Shown: in pieces, positions 1 to 7,823 of the stretch
Numbering within the stretch: the stretch's first letter is position 1
Layout: every line of letters begins with the position of its first letter
Source of the DNA: Sphaerisporangium album
GTDB taxonomy: Bacteria > Actinomycetota > Actinomycetes > Streptosporangiales > Streptosporangiaceae
Assembly: GCF_003323745.1 (NCBI RefSeq)
Contig: NZ_QOIL01000010.1
Span: 165,934-229,933, forward strand
Length of the DNA: 64,000 nt
Direction: 5' to 3'
The notes under the pieces: generated by a model
Seen by the model: only the letters and a program-made list of their open reading frames with translations
Told to the model about the DNA's origin: nothing
The model's database searches: none
Position numbers and translations under genes: made by a program

Positions 1-1
1 C

Positions 2-919
2 CGCGTGATCCTCAACGCCCACCTCGACGTCGTCCCCGCCGAGCCGCGCCAGTTCCGGCCGCGCCGCGACGGCTTTCGGCTGTACGCCAGGGGCGCGCAG
101 GACATGAAGGTCTCGGCGCTGGTGCTGGCGAAGGTGTTCCGCGAGCGCGCGGCGCTGCTGCCGTACCCGGTCGCGCTGCAGCTCGTCACCGACGAGGAGA
201 CCGGTGGCCGCGACGGCACGCTGCACCAGCTGGAGCGGGGGGTCGCCGGCGACTTCGCGCTGATCGGCGAGCAGAGCGGCCTGCGCATCGTCACCGACTC
301 CAAGGGGATGGTCACCGCCGACCTGCGCGCGGCCGGCCGCGGTGCCCACAGCGCCTACCCCTGGCTCGGCGACAGCGCCGTGCTGAAGCTCATACGCACC
401 CTGGGCAACCTGCTGGCCCGCTACCCCGCCGCCACCGAGGAGGCCTGGCGCACGACCGTCAACGTCTCCCGGGTCACGACGCCGGACACCGCGCGCAACC
501 AGGTGCCGGAGCTGGCCGAGGCGTGGCTGGACATCCGCTATCCACCCGAGGACGCCGACCTGAACGGCAGGACCGCCCGGCAGATCGCCGAGCACCTGCT
601 GACCTTCTGCGAGCCCGGCGTCACGCCCGTCGTCGGCCATGTCGGCCCGCCGCACCACGCCCGCCGCGACAGCCCGGACGTCCTGGCGCTGTGGAGCGCC
701 GTGCGCGCGCAGGGGTACCGGCCCGACTTCCTGCGCAAGCACGGCGCCGCCGATGGGCGGTTCTACTACGAGCGCGGCGTCGACGCCGTCATCTTCGGCA
801 TCGGCGGCGACGGCCAGCACGGCCCCGAGGAGTACGCTGACCTGACCACGGTCATGCCCTACCACCGCGCCCTGGAGGACTTCCTGTCCCGGCTGGGCCC
901 CGGCCGCGCGGGTCCCTAG
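2..919 (+). CDS. M20 family metallopeptidase, 5' truncated by window edge
   Basis: The open frame runs into the left edge, so the N-terminus is missing and about 305 residues are visible. Several M20/ArgE/DapE metal-site motifs are present: HLDVVP (first zinc His), AQDMK (bridging Asp), DEETGG (catalytic Glu and its neighbour), GEQSG and a late QHGPEEY histidine. An insert between about residues 100 and 200 fits the lid/dimerisation domain. The family hydrolyses N-acyl or dipeptide amide bonds with two zinc ions in the cytosol. The exact substrate (acyl-ornithine, succinyl-diaminopimelate or a peptide) cannot be read from this fragment. The stop overlaps the stop of the convergent small membrane gene that follows. 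Confidence 0.85.
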   Translation, partial: RVILNAHLDVVPAEPRQFRPRRDGFRLYARGAQDMKVSALVLAKVFRERAALLPYPVALQLVTDEETGGRDGTLHQLERGVAGDFALIGEQSGLRIVTDSKGMVTADLRAAGRGAHSAYPWLGDSAVLKLIRTLGNLLARYPAATEEAWRTTVNVSRVTTPDTARNQVPELAEAWLDIRYPPEDADLNGRTARQIAEHLLTFCEPGVTPVVGHVGPPHHARRDSPDVLALWSAVRAQGYRPDFLRKHGAADGRFYYERGVDAVIFGIGGDGQHGPEEYADLTTVMPYHRALEDFLSRLGPGRAGP

Positions 920-1104
920 TCGCGCCGCAGGCAGCGTTCCCCTTCGGCGACGGCGAAGCCCGCGATGATGGCGGCGAGCACGCAGCAGGGGAACAGCAGG
1001 GACCACATCTCGGTCAGCCCCGCGTAGATCGCGAGCGCGACGCAGATGACGACCGCGGCGCACGCGGCCCAGAGCCACGCGCGTGGCCGCCGGAAAGGCC
1101 CCAT
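916..1104 (-). CDS. small two-helix membrane protein, unknown function
   Basis: A 62-residue product starting MGPFRRPRAW has two hydrophobic stretches: about residues 11-30 (LWAACAAVVICVALAIYAGL) and 34-52. They are separated by a short acidic turn, and the tail is charged (EGERCLRRD). This pattern fits a small hairpin membrane protein. No strong Shine-Dalgarno sequence is visible. An in-frame start 17 codons upstream (1155) is possible and would add an uncharacteristic leader. I do not recognise a family. The gene converges on the M20 peptidase with overlapping stop codons. Confidence 0.5.
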   Translation of the reverse strand: MGPFRRPRAWLWAACAAVVICVALAIYAGLTEMWSLLFPCCVLAAIIAGFAVAEGERCLRRD

Positions 1105-1429
1105 GGGTAAGCCGTACCCGCTCGAATGAGCATGTACCACGTAAATACATGACATCAAAGCGAACGGCGGCCGATCGGCGGAGGAATCCGGCGTCCGGCG
1201 GGATCTGACGTAGTGCGGCCCGGGACCTTGGATAGTGCGCGACCTCCGTCGCGCTCCCATGTGCGCCGCGATCTCCCCCGGTTAGCGTGGTCCGAGGCTG
1301 AATGCCGCGTACAGGCGAGGTTTCGAACCGGGCGCACGTGCCTGCTCGGCACCGTCCCGCTCGGCACCGTGCCGGACGCGGCCTCCTACCGCGAGCGAGA
1401 CCCCCGCACACGAAGAGAGGCAGGAGAAC
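1105..1429. other. 325-bp intergenic region with tandem 12-bp repeat
   Basis: This gap separates the small membrane gene (minus) from the ThDP enzyme (plus). It contains the 8-bp palindrome GCACGTGC at 1334-1341. It also has two direct copies of GCTCGGCACCGT at 1344-1355 and 1359-1370, spaced 15 bp start to start. The repeats lie about 60-85 bp before the decarboxylase start and could be a regulator site. No convincing -35/-10 pair or further gene is seen. Confidence 0.4.
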
Positions 1430-3106
1430 ATGGCCGCCAGCAGACCCGCCCGCGTGGCGATCATCGAGCAGTTCCAGGCCGACGGCATCACTCATATCTT
1501 CGGGAACCCGGGAACGGTCGAGCAGGGGTTTCTGGACGAACTGCGCCGCTTTCCCGACATCCAGTACGTCCTCGCGCTCCACGAGGCCGCCGCCGTGGGC
1601 ATCGCCGACGGGTGGGCCCGCTCCACCCGCAGGCCCGCGCTCGTCCAGCTCCACTACGGTGTCGGCCTGGGCAACGGCATCGGCATGTTGTACGAGGCGC
1701 TGCGCGGCCAGACCCCGATGGTCGTGATCGCCGGCGAGGCCGGGGTGGCCTACGACGGCATGGACGCGCAGGGATCGGCCGACCTGGTCGGCATGGCCAA
1801 GCTGGTCACCAAGTGGTCCACCCGCGTGGTCAACCCCAGGACCTCGCTGCGCATGCTGCGCCGCGCGTTCAAGATCGCGGCCACGCCCCCGTACGGGCCG
1901 GTGCTCGTCGTGCTGCCCGCCGACGTGATGGACGCCGAGACGGACGAGGCCGCCGTCCCCACGTCCTTCCTGGACGCCGCGAGCAGCCCCTCGCAGGACT
2001 CCATCGCGCAGGCCGCGCGGCTGCTCTCCGCGGCCCGCCACCCGATCGTGATCGCCGGCGACGGCATCCACTTCTCCGGCGCGCAGGACGCCCTGGCCCG
2101 GCTCGCCGAGACCTGGGGCGCCGAGGTGTGGGGCGCCGACTGGTCCGAGGTCAACATGGCGGCGGACCACCCCCTGTACCGGGGCGAGCTCGGCCGCATG
2201 TTCGGCACCTCCAGCCACAGGATCACCGCCGCGGCCGACGCCGTGCTCGTCTGCGGCACCTACCTCATGCCCGAGGTCTTCCCCGCGATGGACGGCGTCT
2301 TCGCCCCCGGCGCCAAGGTCGTGCACATCGACCTGGACGGCGACGCGATCGCCAAGAACTACCCCGTGGACCTCGGCCTGGTGGCCGATCCCAGGCACGC
2401 GCTCGGCCTGCTCGCCGACGCCCTCGAGGTCGAGATGACCCCGCGGGACCGCGCCGCCGCCGCGGAGCGCATGCGCGACGGCGCCGCGCACAAGGCCGAG
2501 GCCCTCGCCGAGGCCCGCGCCCGGGACCTGGACAACGCCGAGAGCCTGCCGCTGTCCACGGCCGTGTTCGCCCACGAGCTGGCCAAGCACCTGCCCGAGG
2601 ACGTGATGATCTTCGACGAGGCGCTGTCCTCTTCGCCGGCCATCTCGCGGTATTTGCGCGCGAACCGGCCCGGGCACTGGCACAAGAGCCGTGGCAGGAC
2701 GCTGGGCGTGGGCGTCCCCGGAGCCGTCGGCATGAAGATCGCCAACCCCGGCCGGACCGTGATCGGGTTCGCCGGGGACGGCGGCACCATGTACACCTTG
2801 CAGGCCCTGTGGACCGCCGCCCGGTACAACATCGCGGCCAAGTTCGTCATCTGCAACAACGGCCGGTACCGCACGCTGGACGACAACGTCGCCCACTACT
2901 GGGGCACACAGGGCATCGCCGAGCACCCGCTGCCCGAGATGTTCGACATCAGCTACCCCGCGATCGGCTTCAGCCAGCTCGCCGCCTCCCTCGGCGTGCG
3001 CTCCGTCCGGATCGAGAAGCCGCAGCAGGTGCGCGACGCGGTCGCCCAGGCGCTGGACTACCCGGGGCCCTTCCTCATCGACCTCGCCATCAGCCGCGAC
3101 TCCTGA
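1430..3106 (+). CDS. thiamine diphosphate-dependent decarboxylase-like enzyme (benzoylformate decarboxylase/acetolactate synthase superfamily)
   Basis: The 558-residue product has the usual three-domain ThDP layout. The N-terminal Pyr domain (about 1-175) carries the FGNPGT motif typical of benzoylformate decarboxylase relatives and the conserved Glu in LHEAAAVG. A central domain covers about 190-330. The C-terminal PP domain has a GDGGTM...CNNGRY cofactor motif with the usual spacing. A good ribosome site (AGGAG, 6 nt before ATG) fixes the start. Family members cleave 2-keto acids or condense two of them; there are no acetolactate synthase partners (ilvN, ilvC) next to it. The gene stands alone between unrelated genes, so the substrate is unknown. 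Catalytic residues beyond cofactor binding were not assigned. Confidence 0.85.
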   Translation: MAASRPARVAIIEQFQADGITHIFGNPGTVEQGFLDELRRFPDIQYVLALHEAAAVGIADGWARSTRRPALVQLHYGVGLGNGIGMLYEALRGQTPMVVIAGEAGVAYDGMDAQGSADLVGMAKLVTKWSTRVVNPRTSLRMLRRAFKIAATPPYGPVLVVLPADVMDAETDEAAVPTSFLDAASSPSQDSIAQAARLLSAARHPIVIAGDGIHFSGAQDALARLAETWGAEVWGADWSEVNMAADHPLYRGELGRMFGTSSHRITAAADAVLVCGTYLMPEVFPAMDGVFAPGAKVVHIDLDGDAIAKNYPVDLGLVADPRHALGLLADALEVEMTPRDRAAAAERMRDGAAHKAEALAEARARDLDNAESLPLSTAVFAHELAKHLPEDVMIFDEALSSSPAISRYLRANRPGHWHKSRGRTLGVGVPGAVGMKIANPGRTVIGFAGDGGTMYTLQALWTAARYNIAAKFVICNNGRYRTLDDNVAHYWGTQGIAEHPLPEMFDISYPAIGFSQLAASLGVRSVRIEKPQQVRDAVAQALDYPGPFLIDLAISRDS

Positions 3107-3308
3107 GGACTAAGGCAGGAGATCACGCCCCTGCCGAGATTCCCTGATCGCCGCCCCTGCGATGACGCGCGCCGGCCGCCGATCGGGCGCTGGGCGGTCC
3201 GATCGGCGGCCGGATCCGGCTCTCGTCCGGGGCGGCGGGCGGGGGTGGCGGGGGTCGCCTTGTAGCGTGGGCGCGGGGACCAGGGCGAGCCGAGCCGGGA
3301 GTGGGCGC

Positions 3309-3833
3309 ATGCGCTGGAAGGTCAACTCGGAAGTTCCGCTCTACACCGACCAGTGGCTGGACATCCGGCTTGCCGATGTCGAGCTTCCCGACGGCTCACG
3401 TATCGGCCACAGGCTCGTCCGCATGGCCCCGGGGGCGGCGGCCGTGGTCGTGGACGACCGGCGGCACGTGCTGATGATCTGGCGGCACCGCTTCATCACC
3501 GACTCCTGGGGGTGGGAGATCCCCGGCGGCCACGTGGACGCGGGGGAGGAGCCGATCGCCGCCGCCGCGCGCGAGGTCGTCGAGGAGACGGGCTGGCGTC
3601 CCGGGCCGCTGCGCCCCATGTTGACGATGCAGCCCCTCAGCGGCATCTCCGACTGTGAACAGCACATCTTCCGCGCGGACGGTGCCGTCCGCCTCGGCCC
3701 GCCGCTGGACGGCTCGGAGGCCGAGCGCGTCGACTGGGTGCCCTTGGCCGACGTCCGCGGCCTGATCGGCAAGCGCGAGATCGTCGCCGGCTCCACGATC
3801 GCCGCCCTGCTCTACCTGCTCGGCGAGGCCTGA
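3309..3833 (+). CDS. Nudix hydrolase (ADP-ribose pyrophosphatase-like)
   Basis: The 175-residue protein contains a complete Nudix box: GHVDAGEEP followed by the REVVEETGW segment, matching the metal-binding pattern GX5EX7REUXEEXGU. Architecture and length resemble ADP-ribose or nucleoside-diphosphate-sugar pyrophosphatases. These hydrolyse a nucleoside diphosphate linked to another moiety using Mg2+. The start is chosen at ATG 3309 because GGGAG lies about 8 nt upstream; longer in-frame starts give an arginine/glycine-rich extension that does not look like protein. A -10-like TAGCGT lies about 45 bp upstream. Substrate is not predictable. Confidence 0.85.
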   Translation: MRWKVNSEVPLYTDQWLDIRLADVELPDGSRIGHRLVRMAPGAAAVVVDDRRHVLMIWRHRFITDSWGWEIPGGHVDAGEEPIAAAAREVVEETGWRPGPLRPMLTMQPLSGISDCEQHIFRADGAVRLGPPLDGSEAERVDWVPLADVRGLIGKREIVAGSTIAALLYLLGEA

Positions 3834-3851
3834 GCACGCCTTTCCGGACGC

Positions 3852-3877
3852 GCGGGCCGCCCGGCCGCGGGGCCCGC
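3852..3877 (+). terminator. hairpin after Nudix gene
   Basis: GC-rich inverted repeat (GCGGGCC / GGCCCGC, 7-bp arms, 12-nt loop) 18 nt after the Nudix stop codon. It has no T run, as is common in very GC-rich genomes. Confidence 0.45.
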
Positions 3878-4034
3878 TCATCATGAACGCCCCTTGCGGT
3901 CGTCCGGCGACGTGTGCCCGCCTGCGCCGATCAAGGCCGAGGGCCGGTGGGGGACGCCGAAGCCCATACCGTATCCTGTATCCGGCTTATGCGTTCCTGT
4001 TGATCTCTAATCGTCACCACACCTGGGGCGACTC

Positions 4035-4748
4035 GTGCATGTTCTGCTGGTAGAGGATGATGAGCCCCTCGCAGAAGCACTGCGGGACGGTCTGGGCCGG
4101 TTCGGCTACCGGGTGGACTGGGTCGGTACCGGACGGGCCGCGCTGGCCGCCGCACCGGCCGAAATGGTACTCCTCGATCTCGGTCTCCCGGACGGGGACG
4201 GCCTGGACGTCTGCCGCACGCTGCGCGGCCGGGGCGACGTGCCGATCATCGTGATCAGCGGCCGCACCGACGAGACCGAGAGGATCGTCGGGCTGGAGAT
4301 GGGCGCCGACGACTACGTCACCAAGCCGTTCGGGCTGCGCGAGGTGGTCGCCCGCATGCGCGCGGTGGCGCGGCGCGCGCGGCCCGGCGACGGATGGCCC
4401 GGCGCACCCGAGAGCGGCCAGGACGGGAACGGCGCCGGCCGCCCCGCCGTACCCGGTCTCGACCGGCACGGCAGGCTCGGCATCGACCGCCGCGCCCGCC
4501 GGGTGTACGCCGACGACCGCGAGGTCACGGTCACGCCCAAGGAGTACGACCTGCTGGCGTACCTGGCCGAGGACGACGGGGCGCTGCTGACCAGGGAGAG
4601 CATCATGCGGGCGGTGTGGGACGCCAACTGGTTCGGCCCCACCAAGACGCTGGACGCCCACGTCGGCGCGCTGCGCCGCAAGCTCGGCGAGGTGGCGCGC
4701 ATCGAGACCGTGCGCGGCGTCGGCTTCCGCCTGGTCGTCACGCCCTGA
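4035..4748 (+). CDS. OmpR/PhoB-family response regulator, orphan
   Basis: The 237-residue product has an N-terminal receiver (about 1-118) with the acidic pair E7/D8/D9, phospho-acceptor D48 in LLDLGLPDG and K97 in DDYVTKPFG. A variable linker of roughly 35 residues precedes a winged-helix DNA-binding domain (about 145-235) ending in the typical RGVGFRL hairpin. The start is a GTG preceded by a weak GGGGCG. No sensor kinase gene lies beside it: the next gene is convergent and encodes an exported protein. Its partner therefore must be elsewhere or it works without phosphorylation. An AT-richer stretch around 3965-3985 may hold the promoter. Confidence 0.9.
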   Translation: MHVLLVEDDEPLAEALRDGLGRFGYRVDWVGTGRAALAAAPAEMVLLDLGLPDGDGLDVCRTLRGRGDVPIIVISGRTDETERIVGLEMGADDYVTKPFGLREVVARMRAVARRARPGDGWPGAPESGQDGNGAGRPAVPGLDRHGRLGIDRRARRVYADDREVTVTPKEYDLLAYLAEDDGALLTRESIMRAVWDANWFGPTKTLDAHVGALRRKLGEVARIETVRGVGFRLVVTP

Positions 4749-4798
4749 CCCGGGCGGGCGCCGGTGCGGACCGCTCGCCCGGGTGGCCGTCCCCCCGG

Positions 4799-5359
4799 TC
4801 AGTCGCCTGCCGGCATCAGGGAGGAGTGGTGGCTGACGATCAGCCACTTGCCCGCGATGCGCTCGTAGACGAAGGTGTAGCGGGCCTGCACCGTCTCCAT
4901 GACGCCCTCGGCGTTCTTGAGGGAGAACTCGTAGGTGCCGCTGTTGACCGCGCTCCGGTCGCCGAGGATCTCGATGATCGACTGCTTGACCGTGGCGCGC
5001 GGCTCCTTGGCGAGGAATCCCGTGAAGTAGTCGATCATGCCCGCGCGGTCGGTCCGGACCTGCGCCGACAGGGTGGGCAGCAGGACGCCCTTCGGCGCGT
5101 ACAGGTCCGCGACGCGGGCCGGGTCGCGGGTGAGCAGTGTGGCGGCCCAGGTGTCCAGCAGGGCGGCGACGCGCGCCCTGGTCGGACGGCCGGCGAACTC
5201 CGTGGCGTGCGACCCGGGCGCGGCGTGGACCGTGCCCCGCGTGCGCGCCTCGGCGCTCGCGGCGGTGCCGGCCAGCGGCGTGAGGGTCAGCAGGACGGTC
5301 AGACCGGCCAGGCCGGCACGGCGGGCGGGGGAGAGCTTCGCCCACTTCGTCGAAGACAT
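4799..5359 (-). CDS. exported SnoaL-like / DUF4440-type protein (SgcJ/EcaC family)
   Basis: The 186-residue product begins with a signal peptide: a positively charged start (MSSTKWAKL), a hydrophobic core about residues 15-32 and a cleavage-like ASAEA site. The mature part has an NTF2/SnoaL-type fold signature. This includes VAALLDTWAATLLTRDPARV near its start, YAPKGVLLPT, and the closing strand KWLIVSHHSS. Such proteins often associate with calcium/calmodulin kinase association-domain or cyclase-like proteins; enzymatic activity is uncertain. The start at 5359 is supported by AAGGGA 6 nt upstream; an upstream in-frame extension looks non-coding. It is monocistronic and converges on the OmpR-type regulator. 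Confidence 0.75.
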   Translation of the reverse strand: MSSTKWAKLSPARRAGLAGLTVLLTLTPLAGTAASAEARTRGTVHAAPGSHATEFAGRPTRARVAALLDTWAATLLTRDPARVADLYAPKGVLLPTLSAQVRTDRAGMIDYFTGFLAKEPRATVKQSIIEILGDRSAVNSGTYEFSLKNAEGVMETVQARYTFVYERIAGKWLIVSHHSSLMPAGD

Positions 5360-5723
5360 CGGTATCCCTTGGGGGTAGGGCGCGGTGGAGGTCGTCCCCC
5401 ACCCTTGATCACCACCCCCAGCGCCCGGAAAGGACAAATCCAACGGAAGTGTAATTTTTCCCCAATAACTCGCTATGCACCCCAGCCGCCCCACCGGCGA
5501 GGCCGGCCCCGACCGCCCGATGATGAGGCCCACCCGAACGCCCGCACGGGTGAGGCCCCCGCCACACCCCCCGCCCGTCCGCGCGACGACGAGGCCCGTG
5601 CCGGACAGACCTCCCGGCTCCGCGGCCGTGTGATCTCGCCGCGGCGTGGTCCCGCCCATGGCCGGGCCGGGGACCACAGGGATCCCCGGCGCCCGGCTCG
5701 GTCGTCCGTCGATCAGGACTCGC
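5360..5723. other. 364-bp intergenic region
   Basis: This is the leader of the SnoaL-like gene and the 3' flank of the DyP peroxidase, both on the minus strand. An AT-rich patch at 5440-5475, unusual here, probably contains the SnoaL-gene promoter. The peroxidase terminator is at 5666-5690. No further gene was recognised. Confidence 0.4.
5666..5690 (-). terminator. terminator of DyP peroxidase gene
   Basis: Perfect 8-bp inverted repeat GCCGGGGA / TCCCCGGC with a 9-nt loop, about 34 nt beyond the peroxidase stop codon in its reading direction. Confidence 0.55.
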
Positions 5724-7118
5724 TCAGCGGTCCTTGAGGCCCTTCAGATAGGCCAGCGACGGCATGAAGAAGTACTCTCCGCCCTTCATGGTCACCGTCT
5801 GGGGTACCTGCGCCTGCGGGGCGCTGCGTTTCTCGCTGCCCCACGCCTGCGGGAACCGCACCTTGCCCTCACGCTCGCCCTGCCCGATCACCGGGTCGTG
5901 GCCGGTGCCGTCCACAGGGAAGCCGGGGCTGTCGGCCCACGCCTGCTGGGTGAACTCGAACTGCGCCTGCAAGCTTGCGTTGAACGCCATGAACAGCAGG
6001 CCGACCCCGCCCGTGGGACGGTTCTGCGGCGGCGCGTCGTCCCACGGCACGTCCGTACGCGTCCCGTACGTCTGCCCGCGCCGCGCCATCATCACCCCGA
6101 GCACCCGCTCCAGGCCGCCGTCGCGGGAGTCACGGGGGTTTGTCTTGCGGATGTGCGCGCTCACCGGGCACTTGGACCCAGGGTCGTCGCGGTAGCTGAA
6201 GTCGTTCTGCACCGCGAAGCCGTCCGAGCTGGGCCGGCCGTGAAGCCGCAGCGGGGTTCCGTTGCGGAACCGGCCCACCAGCATGGCCCCCGCCAGCGGG
6301 CGGTCGGCCCCCGTGAGCCCCAGGGCGTCCGCGAGACGCTCCTCGGCCTCCCGGAAGGCCCGGACGTTCTGCTCCAGCTTCCGGAACACCAGGTAGCTGC
6401 CGAAGTGACGCTCCGGTTTGGGCGCCAGGGGGTCGGAGACCAGGATGTGGCTCAGCGGGAAGAACGGCGTCCAGTTGACCCCACGCTCCGCGGCCACCTG
6501 GTCGGCCAGGAAGAGCGGCTGGCTACGGCCGTCGACGTACCCGAAGTGCTCGATGCCCCTGCCCTGCGCGTCGCGCAACCCGTTCCCGGTCTCCTCGCCG
6601 ACCACCTTCGCCGTCTTCGGCAACAGTGCCAGCACGCGCGCCCGGGTGGCCGCGACCGGTCCGGGCGTGGCGTCGCCGATCAGCACGACCGCGTGGATCT
6701 CCTCCCGGTACGACGCCTCCCACGCGCTCACCGGAGGGTCGCTCAGGGTGTCCTTGCGGCGCTTGAGCCCAGACTTGAAGGCGTTGTCGGTGAACTTCAC
6801 CGTGTCGTGGCCGAGCTTGTTGTAGCCGAGCCTGCTGATCCCGACTCCCACGTACGGCGTCCCGGGCGCCTTCGAGGCGTTGAACGCGCGCACCTCCTCG
6901 AAATGCCGCCGCGCCGACTTCATCAGCGCGGCCACCTCCCGCAGAAACCGCCGCCCCCCGGCACCATCCCCGAACTGCAGGAACAGCACCGCGAGATGCT
7001 CCCGCACGTGCGCCTGCAGGATGTTGGGCTGCAGGTTGTCGAGCATCGCCCTGGTATCGGCGTCCAACGCCGCCGAGTCCCAGACGAGCGGCTTGCCGTT
7101 GGACAGTTGCACCGGCAT
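5724..7118 (-). CDS. DyP-type heme peroxidase
   Basis: The 464-residue product carries the DyP signature GYVDG (GXXDG, with the distal Asp) in FGYVDGRSQP. A C-terminal SAHIRKTNPR segment contains the proximal heme-ligand His, and a GLLFMAFNASL strand is typical of the family. The length exceeds the small B-type enzymes and fits the larger C/D (V) class. No Tat or Sec signal is visible, so it is probably cytosolic. DyP enzymes oxidise dyes and phenolic compounds with H2O2. The start at 7118 has a GGAAAGGA ribosome site 7 nt upstream. An encapsulin cargo tag or encapsulin gene was not seen nearby. Confidence 0.9.
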   Translation of the reverse strand: MPVQLSNGKPLVWDSAALDADTRAMLDNLQPNILQAHVREHLAVLFLQFGDGAGGRRFLREVAALMKSARRHFEEVRAFNASKAPGTPYVGVGISRLGYNKLGHDTVKFTDNAFKSGLKRRKDTLSDPPVSAWEASYREEIHAVVLIGDATPGPVAATRARVLALLPKTAKVVGEETGNGLRDAQGRGIEHFGYVDGRSQPLFLADQVAAERGVNWTPFFPLSHILVSDPLAPKPERHFGSYLVFRKLEQNVRAFREAEERLADALGLTGADRPLAGAMLVGRFRNGTPLRLHGRPSSDGFAVQNDFSYRDDPGSKCPVSAHIRKTNPRDSRDGGLERVLGVMMARRGQTYGTRTDVPWDDAPPQNRPTGGVGLLFMAFNASLQAQFEFTQQAWADSPGFPVDGTGHDPVIGQGEREGKVRFPQAWGSEKRSAPQAQVPQTVTMKGGEYFFMPSLAYLKGLKDR

Positions 7119-7192
7119 GGCAGTCCTTTCCCCGTGGTACCTGTTGTCGGGCCCCTCCCATACGAGTCTTTTCTCACGCCAAAGGTTCACCG

Positions 7193-7510
7193 CCTAGCGA
7201 AATCCACCAATCAACCGCGCTCTTCCCGAACCACACCTCAGACGCGCGCGGCGAGACTGGTACGAAGATCGCGATCCCGTCCCAGAGACACGTGACTCCC
7301 GATCGCCGGCCCAGTGCTCGGCCAGACCGGGGCCATCGGATGGCGCGGCACGCTGCTGAAGTCGCATTATGGGCGCATTCTGTGCCGTTTGATTGCCGGT
7401 AACTCGGCGGCAGCTCCACACCCAGCCGCTCTTCAAGCTCGCGGACCTCTGCTTCGGTAGCCGGGGGATACAGATCGCCGAGTGGACTGACCGCCGGGTG
7501 ATCAGAACTT
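7193..7510 (-). pseudogene. decayed SMI1/KNR4 (SUKH) family gene
   Basis: Reading the minus strand, residues YPPATEAEVRELEERLG followed by VELPPSYR match the N-terminal helix and LPPSYR motif of SMI1/KNR4 (SUKH) proteins. The following FLxxSNG motif is broken: only QSNG remains, and the downstream sequence no longer resembles the family. The predicted upstream part of the frame appears to be antisense to another coding remnant. SUKH proteins commonly act as immunity proteins against contact-dependent toxins, so this may be debris of an immunity locus. Boundaries are approximate. Confidence 0.45.
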
Positions 7511-7678
7511 CTGGTCACCGGATGCCTTGCAGGGAAGCGTTCAGACCATGCGTACTGGGCACTCACGGCGAGGAAGATATCCCGATTCGAGTGGCTCCTG
7601 CATTTGCAGCACAATGCATGGGCCGCCCTCCGCGATAACCTCCAGGCGTGGGACGAACGCGGGATGACCAGGGCGTGA
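7502..7678 (+). pseudogene. possible C-terminal remnant of an unidentified protein gene
   Basis: A short open frame without a good start reads HAYWALTARKISRFEWLL, then HLQHNAWAALRDNLQAW, and ends with a TGA. Its amphipathic, tryptophan-rich composition looks like real protein rather than chance, and it is less GC-biased than its neighbours. It directly abuts the SUKH remnant on the opposite strand. I cannot assign a family. It is probably a truncated gene end left by deletion. Confidence 0.3.
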
Positions 7679-7779
7679 CGCTATCGACGCTTATTATCCT
7701 CGCAGGTCACCCGGCACATATGACCACAGGAGCATAGCTCTCTTAACGAGGGTGTCGTTCATTTGGCTCTCGGAGAGGG

Positions 7780-7812
7780 GCGCCCCGTCGCCTGGTGTGG
7801 GCGGCGGGGCGC
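7780..7812 (-). terminator. terminator of rtcB
   Basis: Inverted repeat with 13-nt arms (GCGCCCCGTCGCC / GGCGGCGGGGCGC, one imperfect pair) and a 7-nt loop, 11 nt after the rtcB stop codon. Confidence 0.6.
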
Positions 7813-7823
7813 GTGTCCAGGCT

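Noticed and set aside
1213..3147. A 644-codon plus-strand frame overlapping the ThDP enzyme
   Set aside because: Composition is Arg/Gly/Pro-rich without any motif. The other plus-strand frame carries all ThDP signatures and a proper ribosome site.
5724..7118. Encapsulin-packaged DyP peroxidase
   Set aside because: No encapsulin gene lies nearby, and the protein ends without the typical short Gly-Ser-Leu cargo peptide.
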